The notes under the pieces: model-generated | The model's database searches: none | What the model was told of the DNA's origin: nothing | Seen by the model: only the letters and a program-made list of their open reading frames with translations | Shown: in pieces, positions 12,053 to 22,584 of the stretch | Layout: the number at the start of each line of letters is the position of its first letter | How positions within the stretch are numbered: position 1 is the stretch's first letter | Made by a program: the position numbers and the translations under genes | DNA from: Tetranychus cinnabarinus | Lineage: Eukaryota; Arthropoda; Arachnida; Trombidiformes; Tetranychidae | Length of the DNA: 64,000 bases | Assembly (NCBI GenBank): GCA_022266195.1 | Contig: WHVY01000001.1 | Location: 12,090,001 to 12,154,000, forward strand | Direction: 5' to 3'

Positions 12053-15000
12053 TTACGAAGAATGGGTTTTGGCTTTGATTTTTCTCTTTGATGAAATGTA
12101 GTTGATTCTTTCAACAGGACCAATTACCAGAATATGGAAGATTAAACCAAAAAATATCGTCAAAGATACTAACCAAACTATTTGGATTACCTGTAAGAGA
12201 AGTTGAATTCATGATAGTTAAATAATACTGAATGACGGATAAAACTCAAAGATAACTTACATAACCAAATAAATTAGACGGAATGGACGATCGTAAACTT
12301 GTGAAGTACCAGGCATAAACAACGGAGTGTACAAAGAAAGCAGGTCTTGTTACTCTTACAATAAACTCTAATGGATCAACTTTTCCTATCTTAGAACTAT
12401 GGTTTCGATTAATCTCCGTTTTGTCCAACAATTCTGAATTATTATTTAATATGGCAATGGTATCCTTATTAGGAGTTAAAAATTCTGGATCACGCTCTTC
12501 CGGGTGAATGTACACATCACCCGATTTTGATTTCGCCAGAAATAATCTAAATCTTCTTCCATGATGCAGCAAGAATGAAAAGCACCACAAAGCGACAGTT
12601 AATTTACTTAAACAAATATAAATCACTGTAGTGATGGTTCCAATTTTCATGCCAAAACAATTCCAAAGGGATGAACTTAATATTGTGAATAACAATAACG
12701 GATAAACCCATATTTTTTCACGAGGGAACATCTATTAAAGAAAAAGAGATTTTAGTCTTTCAATTTCTTTATGGTTGAAATTTGATTGGCCAACCTGTTT
12801 GATCTTTGCTTCGTAATTACCGACCAAGATGACAGCCATTAAAATGCCGCTGAAATAATGACAAATACGAGCTTCAGTTGAAATGTAATAATGCTCAGCC
12901 CGGTGCATGGTATCTCTAAAAACAACGAAATGTGACATTAGATGCGCCATTTCAAATAGATTTGTTTGTGTTCACCATGATATTTACCTGAAACCTTTTG
13001 TAATCACAAATATATTAAGAATGAGATTCTTATTCAAAAAAATCATAATAACTCGGTATAATCCAAATATAACTGTTAAGATGTTGAGTGTTAATCCTAG
13101 ACGATAGTGGCGTTTATAGATGTAAACCAAAATACAAGCCAATGCAAAGAGTTGCCATTCAACTGCAAGTGACCAAGTCGAAGATGCACACTGGAATAAA
13201 AAGAGTTATTTACATTTACAATGTTAGATCAAATGAAATCCAGAAAAGGCTTATTGTTAAACAAATTACAATTTGTAATGGATCAGAGTTATTCTGGATA
13301 TGCAATATGGTCCTCCAAAAATTATTCACGCAAATATTTGATCTGTATCGGTTGATTGACTGATAAATTGGTCCAGATCCAAAAAGTGGTAAAATGACTT
13401 CTATCGCCATTGCTGGGAGCAAAATAGGAACCAATCTGATGAAATTAAAGGTTGAAAATTTTGATTAAAATTGAATTAAGTTATTGTTTTACAACTTACA
13501 GAGCAGCTCGACGGAATATGAATATCAAATATTCACCAACTGATGTTTCGGGTTTCATTTTCTTAAACAGAGTCATCGCTGCACTCACACCACTGAAAAC
13601 ATTGAAAAGAGTAAAATAAGACAAGATGTTATTTTTGTCAACAAGCAATTGCGATTAAAATTAAGACATAAAACTAACCCAAGACAAAACAGACCCTCTA
13701 CTTTCCAGTCATCAATGAAGGGTTGCGAATAAATTTTTGCAGGCAATTCCTTTAAGTACTCATAGTCCTCTGAAATTATAAAGGTCACATTAAAATATTA
13801 AGTCGTTGAATAAGGATAAGTTAATTGTTTGGATTGAGTTAGATTGAATGACTTTCTGCAATACAATGGCTTATGGGAGCTTTAAAAAATGAGCTATGAA
13901 AATCAACAAACCCATAAGAAAAGATGCATTTATAATAGTGTGCCACATGACAGCATGAATAGTCAAAACAGAACTTAATACCCACAATCGTATGCCATCC
14001 AGAACTGGTATTCGTGATTCTGGGTCCGTTTTACGTAAAAGACTTTTGACACTTTTGATCGCTGAAAATTGTTGGATCCAGAAAAGAAATGATTTTTCTT
14101 GTGATTGGTTTTTTGAATCTATGAAAGTTCCCAGAACGACAATGCAGACTAGACCAACCAACAGCCAGCTAAATGCGAAATTAAGTCATATTCAGTGAAA
14201 TAATACAATAATTGATCTTTATGTTCATTTAAATGCCATTAGTACTTACAATAAAATTTGTTGTACTTGACTTGCTGACGTTAGTCTTTCGAGAAAATTG
14301 GTTTTAACATCACAGGAATGGACATCAACTAATCTCCATGAATAATCATTAAAAGCTATTCAAGTAAAAGTAATGAACAAACATTAAGATATTAAAGTCA
14401 TTAAGTCAATACTGACTAGATAAAAATCTTGTAATGAATCATAATATTGTCTTGGAATACCTTGAGTTATTATTTGTTGAACATCATTTTGTGAACAAAC
14501 TGAAGGAACACAAAAACCAACTTTAATTGTAAAATTGTATGTTGAATCAAAATAGTGAGGATATAGTTGACCAAGGATTTGACCATTTATGGATAAATCA
14601 GGTTCAAATGATGTTAAACAATATTGTCCTTTAACAGTTTGGTCATTTGTTTGATCATCTTTGTTATCATAAAATGCTGAAAAGCTGAGACATGTATCAT
14701 AAGAACCAAAAGCGGCATAGTTTCCATCGAGAAAGTTATTGGGTCGAGATCCAGATAACGATAAAACTAGAAAAAATTGGTTGATTTATTAATTGAAAAT
14801 GGCGATTTGATTGCATTCTATCTTGAAATTAAATGATATTATTGTTTTCAACCATGTAATAACCAACATAATTGTTGGCGAATTTTTTTAATGGCGAAGG
14901 CTAAATAACAAGGAAGACTTGCTGATTATGACCAAAATGCTATTAGTTGATTTCATCGGGGACTTTGTAATCGAATGAAATTTTAATGATGTTTTGTTCT

Positions 15001-15911
15001 TGAACAATTGTATTACTATAAGCATATTTTATTTTGGAAATGGATATTTTGGCCATTTAGTGGTTTCTTTGGTTTTCGGCCATTTCTCGCTGTTTTGGCC
15101 CATTTCGGTCTTACAAGGGAAGGTTCTAAAGTATGAAATCGATATGGAGATTTAATTGGTCACAATCGGCACATTAGACCATGTTAAACACTAAAATAAC
15201 GAAATTAGCTGCTATCTTTTCGATTTCGGCAATTTATCGCTTTTCTCTAGAAAAATTTGTATGCTTTTCAATGAGGATTTGTATTTGTTTTTTTTGAATG
15301 CATCGTATAAATACTCTGATTATGCAATAAAAAATATATGTTTCTGTTTAAACATTTCAAAGTTTAAAAAATGAAATTACAAATCCTCATAGAAAAGCAT
15401 ACAAATTTTTCTAGAGAAAAGCGATAAATTGCCGAAATCGAAAAGATAGCAGCTAATTTCGTTATTTTAGTGTTTAACATGGTCTAATGTGCCGATTGTG
15501 ACCAATTAAATCTCCATATCGATTTCATACTTTAGAACCTTCCCTTGTTACTAGTTTACTAGTTTGGTCTTACTGGTCATTTCTAGTTTTTAGTAAGTAC
15601 CAAAACAAAATTGTCAATATAAAAGAAACATTTCGCTACTTACATTTGAATGCCGAGGGTTGACCTTTAAACGATGATTCGATGAGCTTATTCAAATGAG
15701 ATGAACATTGGTTTGAAACATTATCCAACGAATTATTTGAATTGATTATATAATTCCAAAATACACTAGAAAATCCTGAAGTTATAAGATGAATTTGTCG
15801 ATCAATTAAAGTTGAATTTACATATTTATTTGTTGAATTTTCACTTAAAACTCTTGGAATGATGTTGCCACAAAGAATCAAAAAAAGCGATAAAATGTTG
15901 CAAATTTTCAT
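12053..15911 (-). CDS. NRF-6-like membrane acyltransferase, copy 3 (complete)
   Basis: A complete paralogue of 739 aa. Minus-strand exons are 15644-15911, 14461-14766, 14250-14355, 13912-14168, 13679-13769, 13500-13592, 13270-13435, 12988-13190, 12795-12915, 12261-12731 and 12053-12190. Exon lengths match copy 2 exactly except exon 10, which is two codons shorter (TEINRNH against TEININRNH). It has the same signal peptide, NRF domain, STWSLAVEWQLF signature and basic tail. The last exon is the most diverged in its helix (VIQIVWLVSLTIFFGLIFH). All splice sites and phases are intact, so it should be functional. Parts of exon 2 and intron 2 resemble copy 1 more than copy 2, suggesting gene conversion. 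Intron 1 carries a hairpin MITE. Confidence 0.92.
15114..15547. mobile_element. Hairpin MITE with about 170 bp inverted arms
   Basis: A 434 bp element begins CAAGGGAAGG and ends CCTTCCCTTG, flanked by a TTA target duplication at 15111-15113 and 15548-15550. The arms 15114-15283 and 15378-15547 are reverse complements with one visible mismatch; a loop of about 94 bp separates them. It interrupts an older repeat in NRF copy 3 intron 1 and is absent from copies 1 and 2, so it inserted after the tandem duplication. The near-identical arms also suggest youth. A 3 bp TNA target duplication fits PIF/Harbinger-like or similar non-autonomous elements. No coding capacity is present. Confidence 0.85.
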
Positions 15912-17455
15912 AATTAGTTGAAACTTCAGTTGATTATAAAATTGTTCCCTTCTGATCAACCTTAGAGAATAAAGAAAGTTGATTAAAGGCAGTTGTACTG
16001 TTGATCATTAATGATACAACAGGGTTTAAATGAAAATAATAGTTAAATCAGAATGTAAATGTAAAAAGAAGTGATTTGCTCGTCTTGTTGATGCAAAGTA
16101 AATCAAAGGATTTGATCGAAAGACGCACTCGAAGCGCATTAATGTTTGAAATAATAAAAAAAATGAAATGAAAGGTAAAACAAATGCAAAATTACATGTA
16201 AATAAGAAATGATTTTTTATTTCATTGAGTTATTTGAAAATTAAAGGAAAAATTGGTGGATTCGATTAAAAAGCACAATAATTTTTCATATGTCCAACAA
16301 AGAACATTAAAGTTCAATTTTCAATGGTGTCTTCAGCCTTGAGGGATGTTTGTGTTTCCGTGATAGTATTTCTGACTCGTGTACATTGAATCCAATGGTT
16401 TCATTTGTTATTTAACTTGTGTACATTAATTAACGTTAACATTACTGTTGATGCAAGTAAATCGCCTGGAGTCAATTCAGCTAATTGAATACAATGATAA
16501 AATGAAAAGTTTTGTTAAGGTGAGTTGATACAAGATTTCAAATCTGATTTCAATACAGTATTTAGGTCGCATCAAGGCTAACCACAGCGCGATCATAGAG
16601 GTTTAGGTTAATTTTAGTAAACAATTTGATCAAATCTCTTGAATCAATTATTCAAAAGGGCGTAATAAGCTACTTTTGGGGTTGATTTTAACAAAACCCA
16701 AGTGACCTGTTTTGAAGTACCAGAAAATTTATCCTTAAAATTATTACACTATTCAACATAAGTAAGTTGAACCTTTAATCTGTTATGTCTCGTGAACAAC
16801 TCGACTAACAACCAATTAAAGCACATATAAAGATTCTTCAGAGTTTCAGCATTCTATCGGTATTGTGTTTTGATTAGCTATGGATCACAAAAATGGTATC
16901 AATGAAAACACTTCATAAGATCTAGAAAGATATGATCTAATATGATTACAGCTTAAATGAAATCCCATGTTCCACACAGGGCCGTAAGTGATAGATATTA
17001 TGCATTCAAACATACATGCAAAACGAATTATACATTCGTCAGCGGATTGTAAAATTGAATTTCTGGTCCATTCATTCACCAAACTATGCATATCATTCTA
17101 AAACCTGTAAAATCTGCTCTTCATCGACCCAGTAGGAGTAAATAAACGACGCAGCATTAGCAAATGTTAGAGGTTGTATAAAGATTTTATAGGTAAGCTA
17201 TTTTGTGGTTTCTGATCTCTTGTAAATAAAATAACATTCTAGCTAGTCAACAACTTATTGAGTATATATTGCTGTCTTTTTATCTTAATTTAGTTTGCTT
17301 TTGGCAACTGAAAAACTTTTAACACAGTTTAATGTTGATTCATCAAGTTCTAACAATTATTGGTCTATAAGTAAATAAACACAGACTATGCTGATCAAAT
17401 AAAATGAACAATTGAAAGTGAATCAAATCAAGTATTTGTACAGATAAAAGCAGAG
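15912..17455. other. Head-to-head spacer, NRF copy 3 / secreted peptide B
   Basis: This is the duplicate of 9320-10820, mostly co-linear with small indels. It separates divergent NRF copy 3 and secreted peptide gene B. No supported gene is present; an 68-codon minus-strand frame at 16885-17091 is not preserved in the other unit. Confidence 0.6.
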
Positions 17456-17492
17456 TATAAAAAGACATCGAAAATTAAGAAAAGTTATCAGT
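17456..17492 (+). promoter_or_regulatory. TATA box and initiator of secreted peptide gene B
   Basis: TATAAAAAG begins at 17456 and TCAGT lies at 17488-17492, the same spacing as in copy A. The ATG follows at 17554. Confidence 0.75.
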
Positions 17493-17553
17493 TGATTCTT
17501 CAAGCTCATAAATTTATTTGTTTTCAATCCAATAGAACTTATAAACGATTAAA

Positions 17554-17763
17554 ATGCAACTGACAAAAATTGTAGCCCTCTGCTTCTTTATTACTCTCGT
17601 TTCTTTTTTCGACCTGATTAGCACTCAATGTTTCGGCAACGATCTTCCACCCGCTGTTATCAAACAGTTAGAAGATGCTGGTGTAAAAGGTCCCTTGCCT
17701 TGCAGCAGCGATCCTAAAAAGCAAGTACCTGCTGGTGGCGCCCCGATTTCAAAGCTGCTTTGA
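17554..17763 (+). CDS. Small secreted two-cysteine peptide B
   Basis: A single-exon gene of 69 aa, paralogous to the gene at 10923. The signal peptide (MQLTKIVALCFFITLVSFFD) ends at about residue 24. The mature peptide begins QCFGNDLPP, contains KGPLPCSS and ends ISKLL, again with two cysteines. It has one extra residue near the N-terminus compared with A. A polyadenylation signal AATAAA lies at 17849-17854. Most codon differences from copy A in the mature part change the amino acid, while flanking non-coding DNA is about 90% alike by eye. The family is unrecognised and secretion is inferred from the signal peptide. Confidence 0.8.
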   Translation: MQLTKIVALCFFITLVSFFDLISTQCFGNDLPPAVIKQLEDAGVKGPLPCSSDPKKQVPAGGAPISKLL

Positions 17764-18150
17764 CTTGAATCTAAGGGAGAGATTTTTATATCCTTACTTT
17801 GATATCTGTGGGTATAATTTGATTCACATAATAAAATGTGTATCTTGAAATAAAATAATATTAAATTAAATTAAAAAATATTTGTCTGGTTCATTTAAAT
17901 TACATAATGGCTCGCGATATCATTTTGAGGTCTCATCAAGCTTAAGCATGAGAAACGCCCTTAGTTGCAATCTTTGGACACATTAAACTAGGTCAATAGA
18001 TCGCTCACCAGAATAACAGCGTTAGTAATGAATTGAAACTGTCGCAAAATTGCAAGATTTACAGAGCATTTCAGCTATTTCAGCTTTATTAAATATTTAA
18101 TGTCCAAAATAAATACATATTTTAATGGAATGATTTTCAAATAGATACTA

Positions 18151-18159
18151 TTTTCGCGC
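18151..18159 (+). promoter_or_regulatory. E2F-like site upstream of MCM6
   Basis: TTTTCGCGC fits the E2F consensus TTTSSCGC and lies about 300 bases before the MCM6 ATG. MCM genes are classical E2F targets in animals. Assignment is by consensus only. Confidence 0.5.
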
Positions 18160-18456
18160 TTACTTTATGGTTGGATGTCAGAGTAGCATTAGGTGTGTTA
18201 TTTAGCATTAGTTTACCGCCAAAATGAAACAATAACTGAATGCCTTCTTGTTTCTTTTAAACTTTAAAGGGAAGAAGTTATTTCATGTCATCTTTTTAAT
18301 TCGTTTAATTACGGTTTAGTGATCAATATTAATTACTTGGTTTGTTTTTATCTGTTGTGCGTCAACACACACATTCTAGTTTTTACCGGTCAATTTGCAA
18401 ACTCTAGTGCCTTTTATATTTTTAAGTGATTTTATTGTAATCCTTTTTTGGCAAAC

Positions 18457-21116
18457 ATGGATGTTGCTGACACCGTTATTGGTCAAACAATTCAAGTTAA
18501 AGATGATTTAGGAGAAAAGGTTCAAAAATTGTTTAAAGATTTTCTCTCTGTCTACTCTGATGATCCTGATTCAGAAAAACCTAAATATGCTGCTGAAGCA
18601 TATAATTTACTTTCTCCTGATAGAAGCACTCTATACGTTTCTTTTGAAGACGTTCAAAAATTTGATCCTGCTCTTTATTCAACCATCCTTGAATTTTATT
18701 ATCGAGTTTACCCTTTCTTATGCAGAGCTCTGGTCAGCTTTGTTAAGGATGAAACTCTTCGAGATAAGGATGATGTTGAGGCCAAACAAATACGAGATGT
18801 GTTAAAAAAAGATTTATTCATTGGATTTTACAATGTTGCCTTACAAATGAAAATACGAGAATTGAAAGCTGTCTCTGTAGGTGCCTTGAGAAGAATCACA
18901 GGTAAGTCTTGTTCAGCTAAACCCTTTGCATTTTAATAACCTTTTTCTTTTTTTAATTATCAATAACTTCAGGTCAAATTGTTAGAACACATCCAGTCCA
19001 CCCCGAACTTATCAATGGTACGTTTGAGTGTCTTGACTGTGGAACCGAAATTCCCAATGTTGTACAACAATTCAAATTTACTCAGCCCGTCATCTGTAGA
19101 AACAATTTATGTGCCAATAGATCCCGATTCAAGTTGGTGTTACACAAGTCACGGTTTGTTGATTTTCAAAAACTTCGAATTCAAGAAACTCAAGCTGAAA
19201 TACCTCGAGGTAGTATGCCAAGGAGTTTGGATGTTATTTTTAGAGGAGCTGAACAAGTTGACTGTGTTCAAGCTGGAGAAAGGTGTGATTTTATTGGATG
19301 TTTGATTGTTGTTCCTGACGTTTCTCAAATGTTCACCGCTCAAGCTGGAGCTGTTAAAACAGAAAGTCGGTATAATAATAATAAAAGTAATGCTACTTTA
19401 GGGGACGGAGTCTCTGGATTAAAAAATTTAGGAGTCAAAGAGATGACCTATAGGCTTGCCTTTTTAGCAAACTGTTGTGTCAGAGAAGGTAGCATTATTC
19501 CTGCTGCTATGGAGGAATTGCAGAAAGTTGAAGAAGAAAAATTCCGAGACACAAACCACTTACGTGACTCTGATCTCGAAGAAATCGAAGCAATGGCCGC
19601 TGACAAAAGACTCTATGATGGTTTAGTTGCGAGTTTATTTCCGTCTATTTATGGTCATGAAGATATTAAGAGAGGATTACTATTGCAACTTTTTGGAGGT
19701 GTCGGTAAATTTACAGAAGAGGGAACTCATCTGAGAGGAGATATTAATATTTGCATGGTTGGTGACCCAAGTACAGCTAAAAGTTGTTTCCTTAAATTGA
19801 TAACAGATTCTGCTCCATTAAAAGCCGTATACACTAGTGGTAAAGCCTCAACTGCCTCTGGTTTGACTGCCGCTGTGGTTCGAGATGAAGAGGGTGGTTT
19901 TGTCATCGAGGCTGGAGCATTGATGTTAGCTGATAAAGGTATCTGTTGTATTGATGAATTTGATAAAATGGATATTCGAGATCAAGTTGCTATTCACGAA
20001 GCTATGGAACAGCAAACTATCAGTATCGCCAAGGCAGGAGTTAAAGCTACTTTAAATGCTCGAACTTCTATATTAGCTGCTGCTAACCCCATCGGAGGTC
20101 ACTATGATCGGTCTAGAAGTTTGCGAAATAACTTGTCTCTATCTCTTCCTATTATGTCCAGGTTCGATCTTTTCTTCGTTTTATTAGATGAAGCGAATGA
20201 GAGAACTGATTATGAAGTTGCTCGTAAAATTGTTAATATGCATGCAAATGCATTTGATGCTGTTGATGCTAGCGAAGCTACAACTTACACCTTAGAGCAA
20301 GTTAAAAAGTATATTAAGGCAGCCAGGAAAATTGTTCCAAAGATAACACCAGAAGCTGAACATGAAATGGTTGAAACTTACAAAATTTTAAGAGGTGATA
20401 AAGGTGCCCTTTCAACTGGATTTGCTGGAAGTGCCAAACAATCATGGCGAATTACAGTTCGTCAATTAGAATCTCTGGTTCGACTATCTGAAGCTTTGGC
20501 AAAATTACATTTTTGCCATGAAGTTACAGTGGCTCATGTTAAAGAAGCTGCTCGTTTACTCAATAAATCAATTGTACGTGTTGAACAACCTGATATCTCC
20601 CTAATGGATGAGACCACTGAAGCTCATGGCGAGGATGGTGAAATGGATACTGAGTCGACGGAACCTGTTCAAAATGGTCAACCTAGTGGATTTGCTAACC
20701 TTTCTATATCTTATGATGAATTTATGAAAATGGCCGCAGCATTTGCCACAAAATTGAGACAAGAAGAAGAAGCAAGAGCTGCTATGCAAAGAGAAAGAGA
20801 TGAAGCAGAAGATGGTGGAGGAACGGATGGTCAAGAACGAATGGATGCAGAACAAGAGGGAGAAGAAGTGCGACCATCACAAGATGAAGAAGTATACGAA
20901 GGAATGCCAAAGTCTAAATTGATCGAATGGTACTTAGAAGGACAAGAATATGAAGATGAGAACGAATTGCTTTCTAAGAAACAATTATGTGAAAAAGTTA
21001 TTCATCGCCTTGTAAGCATTGATAGAATTTTATTCGCAGCAAAACCTACACCAGAATCAGATTCTGATGATGATCCATTTTTATTTGTTCATCCTAATTA
21101 CATTTGTGAAGATTGA
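18457..21116 (+). CDS. MCM6: DNA replication licensing factor MCM6
   Basis: This is a subunit of the MCM2-7 replicative helicase, acting in the nucleus. Two exons, 18457-18901 and 18973-21116, encode 862 aa; the ATG at 18457 is in good context (MDVADTVIGQ). The segment RTHPVHPELINGTFECLDC is diagnostic of MCM6. Zinc-binding cysteines lie at about 168, 171, 190 and 195. Walker A (GDPSTAKS) is near 412, Walker B (CCIDEFDKMD) near 472 and the arginine finger (MSRFDLFF) near 544. The protein ends HPNYICED, matching the conserved MCM6 C-terminus. It is about 40 residues longer than the human protein (821 aa), largely through an acidic, Glu/Gln-rich insert before the C-terminal winged helix. A polyadenylation signal lies at 21169-21174. 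The start of this gene is duplicated at 11820. Confidence 0.97.
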
Positions 21117-21174
21117 TTCACTAAATTACTGATTTTTAATTAAACCATCAAAATTGAAAAATACCAAAAATAAA

Positions 21175-21588
21175 CTGTCCTTTTTTAAAAATGCCGAGTA
21201 TTCAAAAGTTCTGTCGCTTTTTTACTTATGACTTTTAAATATGAATCACCATTATTATTTGACAAACCAAATGATTCTAAATGACTTAATCTGACTGCGA
21301 AGAAATGACCTTAGAGCACTTATACTGACACTCTTGTTTCTCTGGGATTATTGGGTTTATTTTACAATAATTTAAAATCAGCAAAAAAAGCAACAGACTT
21401 ATTGATATTTAACTAATAAATCCCTCTATTTACGCCTTTGCAATTTATTAACCTTCCCTAAAGAACTGTTTTTCTTTTGAAAACTCACACCAAACTTTGG
21501 TGAACCAAAATTGCATTTTCTAGTGATTAATTGTATTGTATTTTACTTTTTTTTTCAATTATATTTCAATTAATATTTTATATCAATA
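21175..21588. other. MCM6-TFAM intergenic spacer
   Basis: AT-rich DNA with no open frame of note. It probably holds the 5' untranslated region and promoter of the downstream TFAM-like gene. Confidence 0.5.
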
Positions 21589-22284
21589 ATGGCTTTTGTT
21601 ATGAGGAATCTGAGATCTCTTATCATCAACTCAAATCAAATTCGTTACTTTGCACATGGTGATTCTACAAACGGGATGCAATCATCATCTGGACCATCTT
21701 CAAGATCATCCTCTTCAAAAGCTCGTGATAAACTGCCATTTGATTTCAGTGAAATTCCAGAAAAACCAAAGCTACCTCGAAGTCCTTTTACCATTTATTT
21801 TGAACACAGATTCGTCGAAATACAAAAAGACAGTAAAGATTTAAAGAAAAACGATGCCAAGAAGGTGATTGAAGAAGAATGGAACAAGTTGGAAATGAAA
21901 CAGCCATACGAGGAGTTATCTGCTAAAGAGCACCATGAATATAAAGATAAAAAACAAGTCTACAATGAATTTGTGAACCGGAAAATAACTATTAAAGAAA
22001 TGCTGATTGTGTTAGATGCCTTTAACAAAATGCAAGTTCAAAAAGCTAAAGCCTTAAAAGGTACCAAGCCTAAAAGACCTGTATCAGCATATGGTTTATT
22101 TTTCAAAGAATACAGTGATTCAGTCAAAGCATCTGGTCTCGATTCACCAAAGATGTCCGAAGTTGCGGAGAAATGGAAAAACCTGCCTGATGATGAAAGA
22201 GAGAAGTATCAGCAACAATCTGAGAAGCTCAGACAAGAAAGTATTGAAGCTATAAAGCAATGGAAAGAAGATAATTCGAAGTAG
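21589..22284 (+). CDS. TFAM: Mitochondrial transcription factor A-like HMG protein
   Basis: A single-exon gene of 231 aa. The N-terminus (MAFVMRNLRSLIINSNQIRY) is basic, hydrophobic and lacks acidic residues, like a mitochondrial targeting sequence, and is followed by a serine-rich linker. Two HMG boxes follow. Box A lies at about 58-128 (PKLPRSPFTIYFEHRF ... WNKLEMKQPYEEL). Box B lies at about 159-225 (TKPKRPVSAYGLFFKEYS ... EKWKNLPDDEREKYQ). A helical linker separates them. Two HMG boxes behind a targeting sequence, at this length, are the layout of TFAM, which packages mitochondrial DNA and activates its transcription. A nuclear HMG protein is less likely because of the N-terminus. Confidence 0.85.
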   Translation: MAFVMRNLRSLIINSNQIRYFAHGDSTNGMQSSSGPSSRSSSSKARDKLPFDFSEIPEKPKLPRSPFTIYFEHRFVEIQKDSKDLKKNDAKKVIEEEWNKLEMKQPYEELSAKEHHEYKDKKQVYNEFVNRKITIKEMLIVLDAFNKMQVQKAKALKGTKPKRPVSAYGLFFKEYSDSVKASGLDSPKMSEVAEKWKNLPDDEREKYQQQSEKLRQESIEAIKQWKEDNSK

Positions 22285-22584
22285 TTCATATCAAATAGTT
22301 ACTAAACTATGCAATGCATTTTTGTATAGTTCCAAATGCATGCCATTGCCTCAGTGTTCACTAAACTTAATTAAACTACTTTACTCAAACTTGCCACAAA
22401 AATATTCTTAAATTTATCGCGCATATAAAATTAATGAAAATATATTGAATATATAAATATAAAATTCGATATAATGTCAAAAAAGATGAATCGGTGAGCA
22501 ACACAGTCTTGATCAAATGAATTTACAAATATATGGATGTAAGAATCTTGGAAGCATTGCGATCTACAATTATAAATCATATTT
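22285..22584. other. Convergent spacer, TFAM / phosphopantetheinyl transferase
   Basis: A short AT-rich spacer between two convergent genes. No gene or clear regulatory site is visible. Confidence 0.5.

Larger units (their letters stand above)
12040..18575. repeat. Segmental duplication, right unit
   Basis: This is the right unit matching 5332-11938. It contains NRF copy 3, the spacer, secreted peptide gene B and the beginning of the intact MCM6 gene. Only this unit is continuous with full MCM6, so its MCM6 end is the ancestral arrangement. Confidence 0.85.

Noticed and set aside
13088..13363. 91-codon plus-strand open frame over NRF copy 3
   Set aside because: It is antisense to verified NRF exons 7 and 8 and appears only because that reverse frame lacks stops; the equivalent at 6377 is shorter and differs.
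16885..17091. 68-codon minus-strand frame in the NRF/peptide spacer
   Set aside because: The frame is not preserved in the homologous spacer of the left duplication unit, arguing against coding.
18457..21116. MCM5 as the identity of the MCM gene
   Set aside because: The HPVHPELINGTFECLDC block, the length and the HPNYICED C-terminus fit MCM6, not MCM5.
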